From assembly GCA_018820855.1 (NCBI GenBank), contig JAHJNL010000029.1, positions 62,001 to 126,000 of the forward strand: a DNA stretch of 64,000 nt, read 5' to 3'. Positions within the stretch are counted from its first letter, which is position 1; every line of letters starts with the position of its first letter. Below, piece after piece: positions 29,122 to 38,553 of the stretch. The notes beneath the pieces are model-generated. The model did no database searches. It was not told the origin of the DNA and worked only from the letters and a program-made list of their open reading frames with translations. This DNA comes from Pseudomonadota bacterium (lineage in GTDB: Bacteria > Desulfobacterota > Desulfobulbia > Desulfobulbales > Desulfocapsaceae). A program made the position numbers and the translations under genes.

Positions 29122-29682
29122 ATGCGTAAATTCTTAACACTCGCCGTCATCAGCCTGTTTTTCATGTTTAACGTTACTACCAGTTTTGCTGAGGAAGCAT
29201 CTCAGGCTGTCAAGGAGCTTGCCCAATCAACTCTTGCCGGATACGGTTCCGACCCTGTTATAGTAAATGCTGTTAAAAAACAAAACAGTATGGGAAAAAC
29301 ACTTGATGAAATCAAAGCCACAGATAAAAAGTGGCAGGATACAGCCGGTATTGATTCATTCATGAAATCAACAATGGATTCAGAATGTGGGCGACATCTG
29401 AGTTCCCTTCTTGAATCAACAAACTACTTAGCTGAAATTTTCGTGATGGATAATCAGGGTGCCAACGTGGCAATGACCGGTAAAACTTCTGATTACTGGC
29501 AGGGTGATGAAGCAAAATTCCAAAAGTCATTTGCAGATGGGAATGGCGCAGTTTTCGTCGATGAAGTGAAGTTTGATGACAGCTCACAGGCCTATCTTGT
29601 CCAGATATCTGTGCCGGTAATGGATGCTGGCAAGGCAATTGGTGCGATAACCTTTGGTGTTGACGTCGAGGCCGTTAAATAG
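29122..29682 (+). CDS. Periplasmic Cache/PDC-type sensor domain protein
   Basis: 186 aa; ATG follows GAGGAG at about 29110-29115. A signal peptide (residues 1-23, SFAEE) leads to a single domain with EIFVMDNQGANVAMTGKTSD, YWQGDEAKFQKSF and VPVMDAGKAIGAITFGVD, the pattern of Cache-like sensor domains. It has no membrane anchor or output domain, so it may bind a ligand and pass it to a receptor. The chemoreceptor 160 nt downstream is the obvious partner. A strong GAAA-loop hairpin separates the two genes. Confidence 0.75.
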   Translation: MRKFLTLAVISLFFMFNVTTSFAEEASQAVKELAQSTLAGYGSDPVIVNAVKKQNSMGKTLDEIKATDKKWQDTAGIDSFMKSTMDSECGRHLSSLLESTNYLAEIFVMDNQGANVAMTGKTSDYWQGDEAKFQKSFADGNGAVFVDEVKFDDSSQAYLVQISVPVMDAGKAIGAITFGVDVEAVK

Positions 29683-29740
29683 ATTCAGGCTTGCCGAGTG
29701 TTCTCCCCTGTCATGTGACTGGATCAATATCTGAGGAATT

Positions 29741-29774
29741 TGCTGACTCGTCTGTGAAAACAGACGGGTCAGCA
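29741..29774 (+). terminator. 15-bp GAAA-tetraloop hairpin
   Basis: Arms TGCTGACTCGTCTGT (29741-29755) and ACAGACGGGTCAGCA (29760-29774) pair over 15 bp with one T-G wobble, closed by a GAAA tetraloop. It has no T-tract. It sits between the Cache gene and the chemoreceptor gene and may set unequal expression by attenuation or mRNA 3'-end protection. Confidence 0.6.
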
Positions 29775-29841
29775 AAGGAATCATTGTATAGAACAGCAAA
29801 AGCAAATTTCTTCAGGATTTACTACTCAAGGAGTCAGATCT

Positions 29842-31533
29842 ATGGATTTTCTTCGTAATTTAAAAATTCGCTCAAAGTTGCTGATCGGTTTCGGGGTAAT
29901 GATATTAATTATCTGTATATCTGGCCTTACAAGTTACAAAAGTATCGGAAACATAAAACATCAATTGGATGATATCTTTTCCATCAGAATGCCGGCCATC
30001 AATTTGCTCCTGGAAATCGACAGGGACCTGCAGCAGTTGCTCGTTGCAGAGCGGTCGATGATCTTTGCCACCGTTAAATCAGAAACTTTCAACACCCTGG
30101 TAAAAGAATATGAAGAAAACTATGAACAGGCGAAGGAAAGATGGGATAAGTACAAAAGCATAGAAGGTTTGTCTGCCAAAGAAGTAGAGTTTATTAATGA
30201 ATATGACAATGCTCACCAAGAGTGGAGCGCCATATCTCGACAAGTTGTAGACGGAAGAATTGAAGATACCAGAGAGGGCAGACGATTGGCCCTTGACCTT
30301 TCCTTGGGAGAAGCAAGCAGAAAATTTGAAACAATGAGGGACCAGATAAACAAACTCACTGAATTAACACAAGAGGTTGCCACCGATTCACACCAGCAAT
30401 CAATTATAATTGATCAGCGTGCGATAACAATAACCATCATCATTGCCATTATCGGTATCCTGTTTGGCTTAATTGCGGCATTTCTTACCGCCAAAGGAAT
30501 TACAGGACCGTTACAAGGAGCTATAAAGGGTCTCAGAGATGTTGCAGAAGGTGAAGGTGATCTTACCAAACGTCTTAAAATAACATCTGAAGATGAAGTC
30601 GGTGAACTGGCAAAATGGTTCAATATATTCATGGAAAGGCTGCAGGGTGTCATTCGTCAGGTGGCAACAAACACACAATCTGTTAAAGACTCATCAGACG
30701 AACTGACCAATATTTCCACCTCACTTTTTAATAATTCAAACGAAACCTCCAAACGCTCAGAAAATGTGGCTGTTGCTGCCGAGGAGATGACTGCCAATCT
30801 CAATAGCGTAGCTGCGGTTATGGAGGAATCAGCAACGAATACAGCAATGGTGGCAAGTGCCGCTGAGGAAATGACAGCGACAATAAATGAGATAGCTTCC
30901 AATTCCGGCAAGGCACATACCATCTCAGAAGATGCGGTCCAAAAGGCAGAGAGTGCATCCATTCAAATGAATTCGCTTGGTGTGGCAGCTGATGCCATAG
31001 GCAAAGTGACCGAGACAATTACGGAGATTTCAGAACAGACAAATCTCCTTGCCCTCAATGCCACAATAGAAGCAGCTCGCGCCGGAGAGGCAGGAAAAGG
31101 ATTTGCTGTAGTTGCAAATGAGATCAAGGAATTGGCAAAGCAAACTGCAGAAGCCACTCTTAATATCAAAGGCCAAATCGATGAAGTACAACGTACAACG
31201 ACCACTACAGTAGCAGACATTAAGGATATCACTAAAGTCATTATCAATGTCAACGAAATTATCTCTACTATTTCATCTGCCATTACCCAACAACTGTCAG
31301 CGACAGAAGAGATTTCTCAAAACATATCTCAGGCTTCCCAAGGTCTTGGTGAAGTGAATGAAAATGTAAATCAGAGTACAGCCGTTGCCAGCTCCATCGC
31401 GGAAGATATCTCGGGTGTAAACAATGCCTCAAATGATATCGCAAAAGGGAGCAATGATGTAAAAATGAAGGCGGAGCAACTCCAACATTTATCGGCCGAA
31501 CTCAGCAAGCTGGTGGGTAATTTTAAAGTATAA
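29842..31533 (+). CDS. Methyl-accepting chemotaxis protein (4HB-HAMP-MCP)
   Basis: 563 aa; start preceded by AAGGAG. A membrane segment at about residues 12-32, a periplasmic four-helix-bundle sensor (33-190), a second membrane segment (192-213), HAMP (214-268) and the signalling coiled coil follow. The hairpin tip contains [21 protein letters not shown], slightly varied from consensus only outside the core. It would sense an external ligand and control CheA via CheW. There is no C-terminal CheR-docking pentapeptide (it ends NFKV). The adjacent Cache protein may be its ligand carrier. Confidence 0.93.
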   Translation: MDFLRNLKIRSKLLIGFGVMILIICISGLTSYKSIGNIKHQLDDIFSIRMPAINLLLEIDRDLQQLLVAERSMIFATVKSETFNTLVKEYEENYEQAKERWDKYKSIEGLSAKEVEFINEYDNAHQEWSAISRQVVDGRIEDTREGRRLALDLSLGEASRKFETMRDQINKLTELTQEVATDSHQQSIIIDQRAITITIIIAIIGILFGLIAAFLTAKGITGPLQGAIKGLRDVAEGEGDLTKRLKITSEDEVGELAKWFNIFMERLQGVIRQVATNTQSVKDSSDELTNISTSLFNNSNETSKRSENVAVAAEEMTANLNSVAAVMEESATNTAMVASAAEEMTATINEIASNSGKAHTISEDAVQKAESASIQMNSLGVAADAIGKVTETITEISEQTNLLALNATIEAARAGEAGKGFAVVANEIKELAKQTAEATLNIKGQIDEVQRTTTTTVADIKDITKVIINVNEIISTISSAITQQLSATEEISQNISQASQGLGEVNENVNQSTAVASSIAEDISGVNNASNDIAKGSNDVKMKAEQLQHLSAELSKLVGNFKV

Positions 31534-31604
31534 CGTCCGGAATGCTCCGCTTTCTCGACTCGTACATTTGAATGGGGTTTGAATTGATAACCTTGGAGTT
31601 TTTT

Positions 31605-31643
31605 AAAAAAAAGGCTGAGCCACCTGGTTCAGCCTTTTTTTTT
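31605..31643. terminator. Bidirectional rho-independent terminator
   Basis: GGCTGA (31613-31618) pairs with TCAGCC (31629-31634), flanked by an eight-base A-run before and a nine-base T-run after. It lies between the convergent chemoreceptor and carbonic anhydrase genes and should work in both directions. Confidence 0.85.
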
Positions 31644-31677
31644 AAACTAGCTCAAAACGAGAAGACTTATACTGCTC

Positions 31678-32469
31678 TTAATGAGCATCAGCCATGGCAT
31701 TCATAGCACGGGCAGGATTATTTTCTACCTTATTCAGAATATCCATTGTTTTGGCTTCTGGGAGCCAGTCAATTTTCCCTGTGCCCACATCATAGATTGC
31801 ACCAACAACTTTAACCTTTCCACTTTTCACCATATCTCTTGATGAAGGACTGCTCATAAAAAGGTCCTCTATACCCTGCCAGATGTTTTCCTCAATACCA
31901 AAAGGAATGACATCAGCCCCTTGGACATCTGGATTGTCGGCAATGGCCTTCTTCACGGCAGGGATGATATTATCCACCAAGGGCGGGATGTTACGTTCAA
32001 GGGCATGGCCATGTCCCTGAACAACTCCAGTTACTGCTGTTACCGCACCACACTGGGTATGTCCCAGAACAACGAGAACTGGTGTGTTCACATGGGCTAA
32101 CCCATATTCAATTGATCCTGCCTCATCGACATCAATCACATTACCTGCCACTCTGATGACAAAAATATCCATCACTCCGGCGTCAAAAAGTATTTCTACA
32201 GGCACACGAGAATCTGAACAAGCAATTACTGTGGCATAAGCATGGTCGCCCTGGTTCTCGCTTCCGGCCTGGATCAGGCGTGCAACATCAGTATGGGGCT
32301 GTTTGGGCTGACCTGCAACAAAGCGCTGGTTACCGTCTTTCAGCATTTGAATAGCAGCGTCAGGACTTGGTTTTTCGGCCTTCTGTCCATGACCACTGGC
32401 AAAAACGGGTGCGGCGGTAAGAGCAAGCAAAGAGATTGCTATTGCGATTACTTTCATCTTTTTCTTCAT
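31678..32469 (-). CDS. Periplasmic beta-class carbonic anhydrase
   Basis: 263 aa with a signal peptide (residues 1-25, PVFASG). Zinc ligands and catalytic dyad of beta-carbonic anhydrase are present: Cys84, Asp86 and Arg88 in ACSDSRVP, and His137 and Cys140 in GHTQCGAV. It interconverts CO2 and bicarbonate. Secretion is unusual for the beta class, which is mostly cytoplasmic; it may supply bicarbonate or buffer pH outside the inner membrane. A TetR-like operator palindrome lies about 153 nt upstream. Confidence 0.93.
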   Translation of the reverse strand: MKKKMKVIAIAISLLALTAAPVFASGHGQKAEKPSPDAAIQMLKDGNQRFVAGQPKQPHTDVARLIQAGSENQGDHAYATVIACSDSRVPVEILFDAGVMDIFVIRVAGNVIDVDEAGSIEYGLAHVNTPVLVVLGHTQCGAVTAVTGVVQGHGHALERNIPPLVDNIIPAVKKAIADNPDVQGADVIPFGIEENIWQGIEDLFMSSPSSRDMVKSGKVKVVGAIYDVGTGKIDWLPEAKTMDILNKVENNPARAMNAMADAH

Positions 32470-33177
32470 TACCTATTCTCCTTTAAAACTGATTCATGAA
32501 TCATCACGTAACCTTTCCCCAATGGCCATTCACCTGCTTTAACATAGAAAAAACAATAGCAAAAACGAATAATCACTAACACATAATGACCACAAGGAAA
32601 AATCCACCATGAAACGCTGAATGAATGATCATTCAGTATCTCATGGTATGTATTGACATGACGTGCTGGGTTTTGTCAAGAAAATCTATCGATCAATCAA
32701 AGGTTTTTCATGGTCAGGATTTAGGTAAAAAAAGGAAAGAAGAACAGGAACAGGCCTATACCTTTGCCACAACAACCCGCTAAGCAAAGAGATTAGAATT
32801 GCATTATTGTGTTATTCATACGGAGAAAGCAATAAAAGGAAAAATAAAAATAATACTTATATAAAGCCCACATATGAAGACACAGGTCATCCAACTGAAC
32901 ACAAAAAAACAAATCAGATAACAGAGGGTGCTCTCTCAATTTTATAATCACCCAATGAAAATAGTAATCTTGTTTAACACTTCCTATTCAAGGAATGACA
33001 AGGAATTGATCCCCTTTTCGAAAAGGTCCTATGCCCCACGGCAGCCAAGATAATATAAAGATAATACTTTTGAATAAAGTCTTTTATCGTTTGATCCTTT
33101 TTGCTCATTATTACAGGTACCCCCTTATAGGGGGAGGAATCAAACGCACCCATGTTCACGGAAACTAAGTCATTTAG
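32470..33177. other. Intergenic region upstream of carbonic anhydrase
   Basis: 708 bp, AT-rich. It holds a 14-bp operator-like palindrome (32622-32635) and a short GC-rich hairpin (33120-33134, CCCCCT/AGGGGG around TAT). A 61-codon minus frame at 32974-33159 has no ribosome site or family match and is not accepted. Confidence 0.45.
32622..32635. promoter_or_regulatory. TetR-type operator palindrome
   Basis: TGAATGATCATTCA is a perfect 14-bp palindrome of the TGAATGA/TCATTCA type bound by many TetR-family repressors. It lies 153 nt before the carbonic anhydrase start. No TetR gene is in the window. Confidence 0.55.
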
Positions 33178-34107
33178 CTACTCCGATTCACATACTCCTT
33201 GGCCTTTTTCAAAAACGGTTATGGCCTCCATCATCTCTTTAAACTGTGGGTTCTGTTTTTCCAAAGGTTCGCCGCTCTTTAGAATGGGATCTTTCAAAAC
33301 CAGGCTGGCATGAGATACGCCAAAATGTTTCTGAATTCTGTAAAAGTAAAATCGATTCGGAACTGATACATTTTGTAATCTTTCAATTCCCGAGATATCT
33401 GCTGTTGCATCACACTCTGAATGGGCAGCAAAAACTCTTTTAAGAAACTGATCTTTTCGGCTGTATCTCTCAAGGATGGAATCCGTTTCCTTGATCAGTA
33501 ACGCTAATTCCTGGGCTCCGTCCTTGTCTATGCAGCCGTATCTGTATGGATTATCACCAATTAACGGCTTATTTCTATCCAGAACATCGGCTAAGAAGGT
33601 GCGTAGCAGCCTTTCTTTCAACTCACCCAAAAATCCACAAGGGCCACCTGCGAGATCAAGAGCTGCAGAAAAGAGATAGAGTGCGCCGTTAATCTTAGGG
33701 TTATTCGCTGCCATATAAAAACTCAGGGTTCCGCCCGTGGATAATCCGCCAACGGATATCTGTTCGGATTTGGCTGCGGCTGACTCTATGGCAAACCCCA
33801 CATTGGCCTTCCACTCTTCCAGCTTAACGCCTTCCATTCCCTTTGGATCTTTAAGGCCATGACCATGGAGCAGAGGCATATAAACATTGTAGCCCAGGCC
33901 CTTAAAGAAATGGTCTCCGATTGCAGTCATGAAATACGGTGAGTCGGAGAGGCCGTGAACCAGCACGATTGCTTTTTCCGGCGATTCGGCGTGTTCCATG
34001 ATTCTTGGATGACAGCCATGGCGAATTTTCTCAGGTGAAAAATAGCTGAAGCTATCATAGTATCCCAGCCATTCATGATCGCGTATTTCTTGAGCAAACT
34101 GTATCAT
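33178..34107 (-). CDS. Alpha/beta-hydrolase (serine hydrolase)
   Basis: 309 aa. LVHGLSDSPYF gives the oxyanion-hole region and GLSTGG (Ser123) the nucleophile elbow; HGHGLKDP resembles monoacylglycerol-lipase-like proteins. The catalytic His is probably in FGVSHASLVL near residue 271. No signal peptide, so cytoplasmic. It likely cleaves an ester or lipid substrate, which cannot be named. It is followed 169 nt upstream by the ferredoxin-nitroreductase gene in the same direction. Confidence 0.8.
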   Translation of the reverse strand: MIQFAQEIRDHEWLGYYDSFSYFSPEKIRHGCHPRIMEHAESPEKAIVLVHGLSDSPYFMTAIGDHFFKGLGYNVYMPLLHGHGLKDPKGMEGVKLEEWKANVGFAIESAAAKSEQISVGGLSTGGTLSFYMAANNPKINGALYLFSAALDLAGGPCGFLGELKERLLRTFLADVLDRNKPLIGDNPYRYGCIDKDGAQELALLIKETDSILERYSRKDQFLKRVFAAHSECDATADISGIERLQNVSVPNRFYFYRIQKHFGVSHASLVLKDPILKSGEPLEKQNPQFKEMMEAITVFEKGQGVCESE

Positions 34108-34276
34108 GTTTTATCCTCGTTCATTGATTGATACTACTTGTTGACAACCACATATCAATCAGACAAAGAAATGGTACGTATATTTCCGGTGGTGGATCTT
34201 TTTGTGATTATCATAACTAGTTAATGTCCCGATTCTACAAGTCAACATTTCTTCCTGATAAGATAACTATTCACAT

Positions 34277-35143
34277 TTACTCAAAAGAGACCCTGTTTAT
34301 AGCTGCCGGTCTCATTGGCACTGTCCTGCGGTATTCCACTGCCGGTTTACCAAAAGCCATGACATAACCAATGGTATGGTCTGCAGGGATTCCCAGTTTT
34401 TCAGAAAACTCTGGCATCAATTGGGTAAACGCCAATCTTGCCAGGCCATCCCAGACAGTGCCCAGTCCCAAGCTTTGAGCAAACAACTCAAAATAGGATA
34501 GCGCTATCACGCAGTCTTGTTCAGGGCAGGGACAGTTTTTCGGTGCGGATGTGATGATTATATGGGGTGCTCCACGGAACAGGATATCGATTCCCTGTTC
34601 TTCCCAAAGCCTGACGAACCCGGCAAAGAATTCAAGTTGTTCAGGGAGGTTATCATCACGGACGAGCTCGGCCAGCCTGCTCAGGACTGCGATGCGAAGT
34701 CTGTCCATGATTTCCTTGTCGTCAACCACGGTAAAAAGTACACCTCTTGCATTCACACCGGTGGGTGCCTGCCAGGATACTTGCAGGAGTCGCTCCATCA
34801 CTGCCGATTCAATATTTTCATCCTGATACTTGCGAACCGAACGCCGCCCTCGTATCAAGGCCTCCATTTTTTCTGCCTCGGGAAACATATTCTCTGTAAT
34901 CAGACAGTCATCCGGGTTGAATCCGCCTACGGATACAGCGCCAGTGGGACAGACAGTTAAGCAGTGCAGACATTTGATACACATGGATTCCCGATCGGCA
35001 ATCACCACAGGAATGTCCCCTTCCATGGTCAGTACAAGATATGGACAATCCGAAATACAAGATTCACAACTTATGCAGAGCTCTTTATCCACTAAAAAAT
35101 TAATTGAATCCACTCCGTCTCCTTTTGAACTATCTGTTTTCAT
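34277..35143 (-). CDS. Ferredoxin-nitroreductase fusion protein
   Basis: 288 aa. The N-terminus is a 2x[4Fe-4S] ferredoxin: Cys23, 26, 29 and 33 and Cys55, 58, 61 and 65 (both CxxCxxCxxxCP). From residue 95 a nitroreductase fold begins with IRGRRSVRKYQDE, the FMN-binding signature, and continues with SWQAPTGVNARG and LGLGTVWDGLA. The fusion lets Fe-S electrons reach flavin directly in the cytoplasm. Such fusions are frequent in anaerobes, but the natural substrate is unknown. Confidence 0.9.
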   Translation of the reverse strand: MKTDSSKGDGVDSINFLVDKELCISCESCISDCPYLVLTMEGDIPVVIADRESMCIKCLHCLTVCPTGAVSVGGFNPDDCLITENMFPEAEKMEALIRGRRSVRKYQDENIESAVMERLLQVSWQAPTGVNARGVLFTVVDDKEIMDRLRIAVLSRLAELVRDDNLPEQLEFFAGFVRLWEEQGIDILFRGAPHIIITSAPKNCPCPEQDCVIALSYFELFAQSLGLGTVWDGLARLAFTQLMPEFSEKLGIPADHTIGYVMAFGKPAVEYRRTVPMRPAAINRVSFE

Positions 35144-36033
35144 GTTTTTTATTTTGCTAGTTACGTTAGATGCCGATGATTTACTTTTTTAGTTAATCAA
35201 TCAGAGGCGTCAGAACATGTATTTCAACTGGTAATCTTTTTTATGATAGAGGTTGTCATTACAATCAGATTACGTGCGTAGAAACTCTTTCCGCTCTGTT
35301 GTTTCAAACAACAGAATCAGAATCAACAACATTTTAATGTATAACTCCACGTGACCAGAGATTACCACATACGTGCGTAGCCATTTTGACACGCACAGGA
35401 TTGCCCTCAATATACCACATGGATGCTGATATATTCGAACCTGATTATTTCTAAAGTCTATGATCGGGTATACGTCTTTTCGCTTCTTTGAGTTATGAGA
35501 GAAAAAAACATAAGGGTAAAACACAGAGCAAAAACAAAAGCAAAACAGCCAATATCAAGGCAGCCATTTCAAATCAAAAAAGCCCGCACGACCGTTAAGC
35601 TAATTGTAGATAAAATCGTATCATGAATAACCATGTCTTACAAGACCTTATAACACGCAGTCCAAAACCATATGTATCTGTATACATTAAATATATTGCC
35701 AGACGTATGCAGCAGGATGACAAGGGACCGTTATCTGGAACGAGTCACGTCTGTCATCTGTTTTCAAAACAGATGACAGACGAAATCATCATGCGGAAAC
35801 AGAGGTACTCAATCTGTTATTCATTTTAGGCTCAATTCATGACCATGCCGACCTGTTACAGAACTCACCTGCCTCATTTCCATAGACTTCCTGCAGAGCA
35901 GCAGGCCAGATTTTTATGCTATCAAAATGATAGTTGATTTGCCTTGTTGTGTTTCCTGCAAAAGAGAAGTAACTTTAACAGGTTGAAAGTCATATAAGCC
36001 TTATCTTCGTTTTTAAAGAAAAGGAGTCTGAGA
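35144..36033. other. 890-bp intergenic region with a 35-bp palindrome
   Basis: It holds no accepted gene. An 11-bp direct repeat TACGTGCGTAG occurs near 35272 and near 35371, about 100 bp apart. A near-perfect 35-bp palindrome lies at 35748-35782. A 68-codon plus frame at 35623-35829 spans the palindrome and has no ribosome site or family match. Confidence 0.5.
35748..35782. repeat. 35-bp palindrome (17-bp arms, 1-nt centre)
   Basis: Every base from 35748 to 35764 pairs with 35766 to 35782 around the central C at 35765. The left arm begins CGTCTGTCATC and ends in TTTT; the right arm begins AAAAC. There is no T-tract, so it is not a plain terminator. It may be a regulator site, a cruciform or a recombination remnant. 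Confidence 0.75.
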
Positions 36034-37050
36034 ATGGAGTTTAGATATATCGGTCAAAGTGGTCTGCGGGTAAGTCCTATCTGTCTTGGCACCATGATGT
36101 TTGGTTCCATGTGTGACAAAAAAACAGCCTTTGCCATCATGGATAAGGCGTATAACGCCGGGATTAATTTCTTTGATACGGCTGAAGTATACCCGGTGCC
36201 GCCACGTGCTGAGTCTGTCGGCATTACGGAAGAAATTGTCGGGGAATGGCTGCAAGGAAAGTCCCGAGATTCTCTGATCATCGCGACAAAGGTCGTCGGC
36301 GCCGCTTCAGGCTGGTTTGTCCCCCCGGTACGCTCCGGTCTTACCGCCATTGACGCCCACCATATAATAAAGGGAGTAGAGGGCAGTCTCCGTCGCCTGA
36401 AGTGTGAGTATATCGACCTCTATCAGATGCACTGGCCGGACACTGTTGTCCCCAGGGAAGAATCCATGGAGGCCTTTGACAGTCTGGTACGTTCAGGAAA
36501 GGTACGTTATCTTGGGACATCCAACGATACCGCCTACGGGACAACAAAATCCAATATGATCTCAAGATACCAAGGCTATAAACGCTTCGAATCCATCCAG
36601 AATAATTTTTCTTTGTTGAATCGTAGATTCCTCGATGAGATGGTCGAGATGTGCAGGATTGAAAAAATATCGCTGCTGCCCTATTCTCCAATGGCAGGTG
36701 GAGTATTGACTGGGAAATACAATACGGATCAGAAAGTGACAGCCCGCTTTACTCATTATGCCGCGTCGGATGACCCAAGAATCAAGGCAATGGCCAGCCG
36801 TTTTTTAAATGAAAAAACTCTTGCTTCCACCGCTCGTTACATGAAGATAGCAAAAGAGGCTGGAATCTCGCCGGCAACACTGGCTGTTGCCTGGAGTAAA
36901 CAGTTTGACATTGTTGCCTCAACAATTATTGGAGTAACAACTGCAGAACAGCTTGACGACTCGCTGGCAGCGATGGATCTTGAGTTATCTCAGGATGTGT
37001 TACGTAAATGTAATGAAGTGCATAACGAAATCTTATACCCCATGGGATAA
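36034..37050 (+). CDS. NADP-dependent aldo/keto reductase, Tas-like
   Basis: 338 aa; start preceded by AAAGGAG. The catalytic tetrad of the family is visible: Asp48 and Tyr53 in DTAEVYPVPP, Lys86 in IIATKVVG and His133 in QMHWPD. The stretch DTAEVYPVPPRAESVGITEE closely resembles E. coli Tas. It reduces aldehydes or ketones in the cytoplasm; the true substrate is unknown. It is a single gene, with a possible gene remnant downstream. Confidence 0.9.
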   Translation: MEFRYIGQSGLRVSPICLGTMMFGSMCDKKTAFAIMDKAYNAGINFFDTAEVYPVPPRAESVGITEEIVGEWLQGKSRDSLIIATKVVGAASGWFVPPVRSGLTAIDAHHIIKGVEGSLRRLKCEYIDLYQMHWPDTVVPREESMEAFDSLVRSGKVRYLGTSNDTAYGTTKSNMISRYQGYKRFESIQNNFSLLNRRFLDEMVEMCRIEKISLLPYSPMAGGVLTGKYNTDQKVTARFTHYAASDDPRIKAMASRFLNEKTLASTARYMKIAKEAGISPATLAVAWSKQFDIVASTIIGVTTAEQLDDSLAAMDLELSQDVLRKCNEVHNEILYPMG

Positions 37051-37467
37051 TCATATTTCTCACAAGAGGCTGGCAGAAAAGAGGTGCCATAGCTACAGCC
37101 GGGAGATACCAATCGTTGAACTGAGCTACTTGGAAAATTCATAGCAGCAGTTGAAACACCCTTAGCCCAAGACTTTGCAAAAATATTCAATCCCTCTTTT
37201 TCTGAACTGGCCAAACTTTTTCCCCCGGCACTTTCAGTGATGCAACAGCCGGAAATATGGCTATTATGGCAATCTAAAAATCAGAATCGCTTCACAATTG
37301 CTAAGCAGAACGGAATAATTTAGTTGTAATTACATATTTGTTTTTGATACTATTGTTCCTATCGAACATTCCGATATAATTGGTTCCTTGTCAGCCCCAA
37401 GCAGTGCTCCAGCAAAATGTTTTTACCATGAATTTGTCAGGGTAACTTGCTGCGACAGATAATAGGA
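37051..37467. other. Intergenic region with a possible gene remnant
   Basis: 417 bp. A plus frame of 67 codons (37120-37323, stop TAG) has protein-like composition, with stretches such as PLAQDFAKIFNPSFSELAK, but no start codon near its 5' end. It could be a decayed gene fragment. No family is recognised. Confidence 0.3.
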
Positions 37468-38220
37468 ATGCAAAGCATTCTCTATTTATTCTCTAATCTT
37501 GAAATGAATGTCATGGCCGGAAAAAAACGCTTAGGTGCTGTTGCTGATATTGCCAAGAACAGGTTGTATATCACAATTGCAGGCAAACTCAGCAAACAGA
37601 AACTGGACAGCCTCTATACCGATATCAGATTCTGTGTGGCTGATTTAAGACCTGGTTTTGATGTAATAAATGATATCTCCGAATGTACGCTGGCAGCACT
37701 CAGCGGAATACCGACATTTAAAAAAATAACCAACCACCTCATCACCAATAGAGTTGGAAAAGTAGTTCGGGTTATAGATAAAAACAAAATAATTTTTAAG
37801 CAAATATTGAACATTGCAGCAAGGATGCAAGGGTACCGTGCCACTTATGTTTCCACTCTTGAAGAGGCTGAAACTGAACTTGAAAACGCTCAGCACTATG
37901 AAGGGTTACGTTTTTGTCTCTATCAACAGCCTGTAGAGTTCAAAACAGACAGTAAGCAGGGCAAAGGGTATATCATTGATATATCAACAAGTGGATGCGC
38001 CATTAATTCAACAATTATGCAACCAGCCGTTGATGAAAAGGTTTCACTTAGCATTTCATTTAATAAACACGATGACCTCTTAAACGTGTTCAGCAACAAT
38101 GCAACAGTTGTCTCAACAGAAAAAAACAGATTTGCTGTCCAGTTTGAAGAAATTGATGATAACCAGAAAGAACAATTATGGGATCGCCTGGTCCATGAAT
38201 CTCGATGTGAGATAACTTAA
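37468..38220 (+). CDS. PilZ-domain protein, probable c-di-GMP effector
   Basis: 250 aa from ATG 37468; the start is uncertain (TTG 37447, ATG 37504 or 37513 also in frame, none with a good ribosome site). Residues about 20-140 look like a STAS/SpoIIAA-like alpha/beta domain (RLYITIAGKLSKQKLD, VINDISEC). The C-terminal part has KGYIIDISTSGCAINS and the FAVQFEEID end of a PilZ domain; an RxxxR motif before it is not clear, so c-di-GMP binding is likely but unproven. It may read signals from proteins such as the GGDEF enzyme at 14222. Confidence 0.7.
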   Translation: MQSILYLFSNLEMNVMAGKKRLGAVADIAKNRLYITIAGKLSKQKLDSLYTDIRFCVADLRPGFDVINDISECTLAALSGIPTFKKITNHLITNRVGKVVRVIDKNKIIFKQILNIAARMQGYRATYVSTLEEAETELENAQHYEGLRFCLYQQPVEFKTDSKQGKGYIIDISTSGCAINSTIMQPAVDEKVSLSISFNKHDDLLNVFSNNATVVSTEKNRFAVQFEEIDDNQKEQLWDRLVHESRCEIT

Positions 38221-38252
38221 AGAGGTCTTTGCACCTCTCAGGAGCTTTTTTT
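38221..38252 (+). terminator. Weak terminator after the PilZ gene
   Basis: AGAGGT (38221-38226) pairs with ACCTCT (38233-38238) around a 6-nt loop, and a T7 tract follows at 38246-38252. The seven bases between stem and T-tract make it suboptimal. Confidence 0.4.
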
Positions 38253-38553
38253 CAAGTCCCAAAAACCATTCCGAAATAGTCATCATACAAAAACCAAGAC
38301 AACAGAATTCAACCACGTTCCGTTTGTTTTTTTCAACTCGCTCCTGCCAATTTCAATGATTTCCTAAAGACAAAACTATTAGAGTATGTACTTCATAACC
38401 TAAAACTTATGATATACTACAATCACCGAGATCGAATTGGGCCGTTCGAATTGACTGATTGACAAAAGCAACCTGTCTGAAAAAAGGTCTGAGATGTACC
38501 TGGAAGCCCAGTTTGCAATGAGACAAAAACAATAGACGGATACAAAATTCACC
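38253..38553. other. Intergenic region before the diadenylate cyclase
   Basis: 301 bp, AT-rich. A -10-like TATACT near 38412 and a TTGACA near 38459 could serve the diadenylate cyclase gene, but no full promoter is convincing. No coding frame or RNA is seen. Confidence 0.35.

Noticed and set aside
33120-33134. Short GC-rich hairpin CCCCCT/AGGGGG
   Set aside because: Only six base pairs and no T-tract on either strand; too weak to call a terminator.
32974-33159. 61-codon minus frame downstream of the hydrolase gene
   Set aside because: No ribosome site, no family features, and AT-rich intergenic composition.
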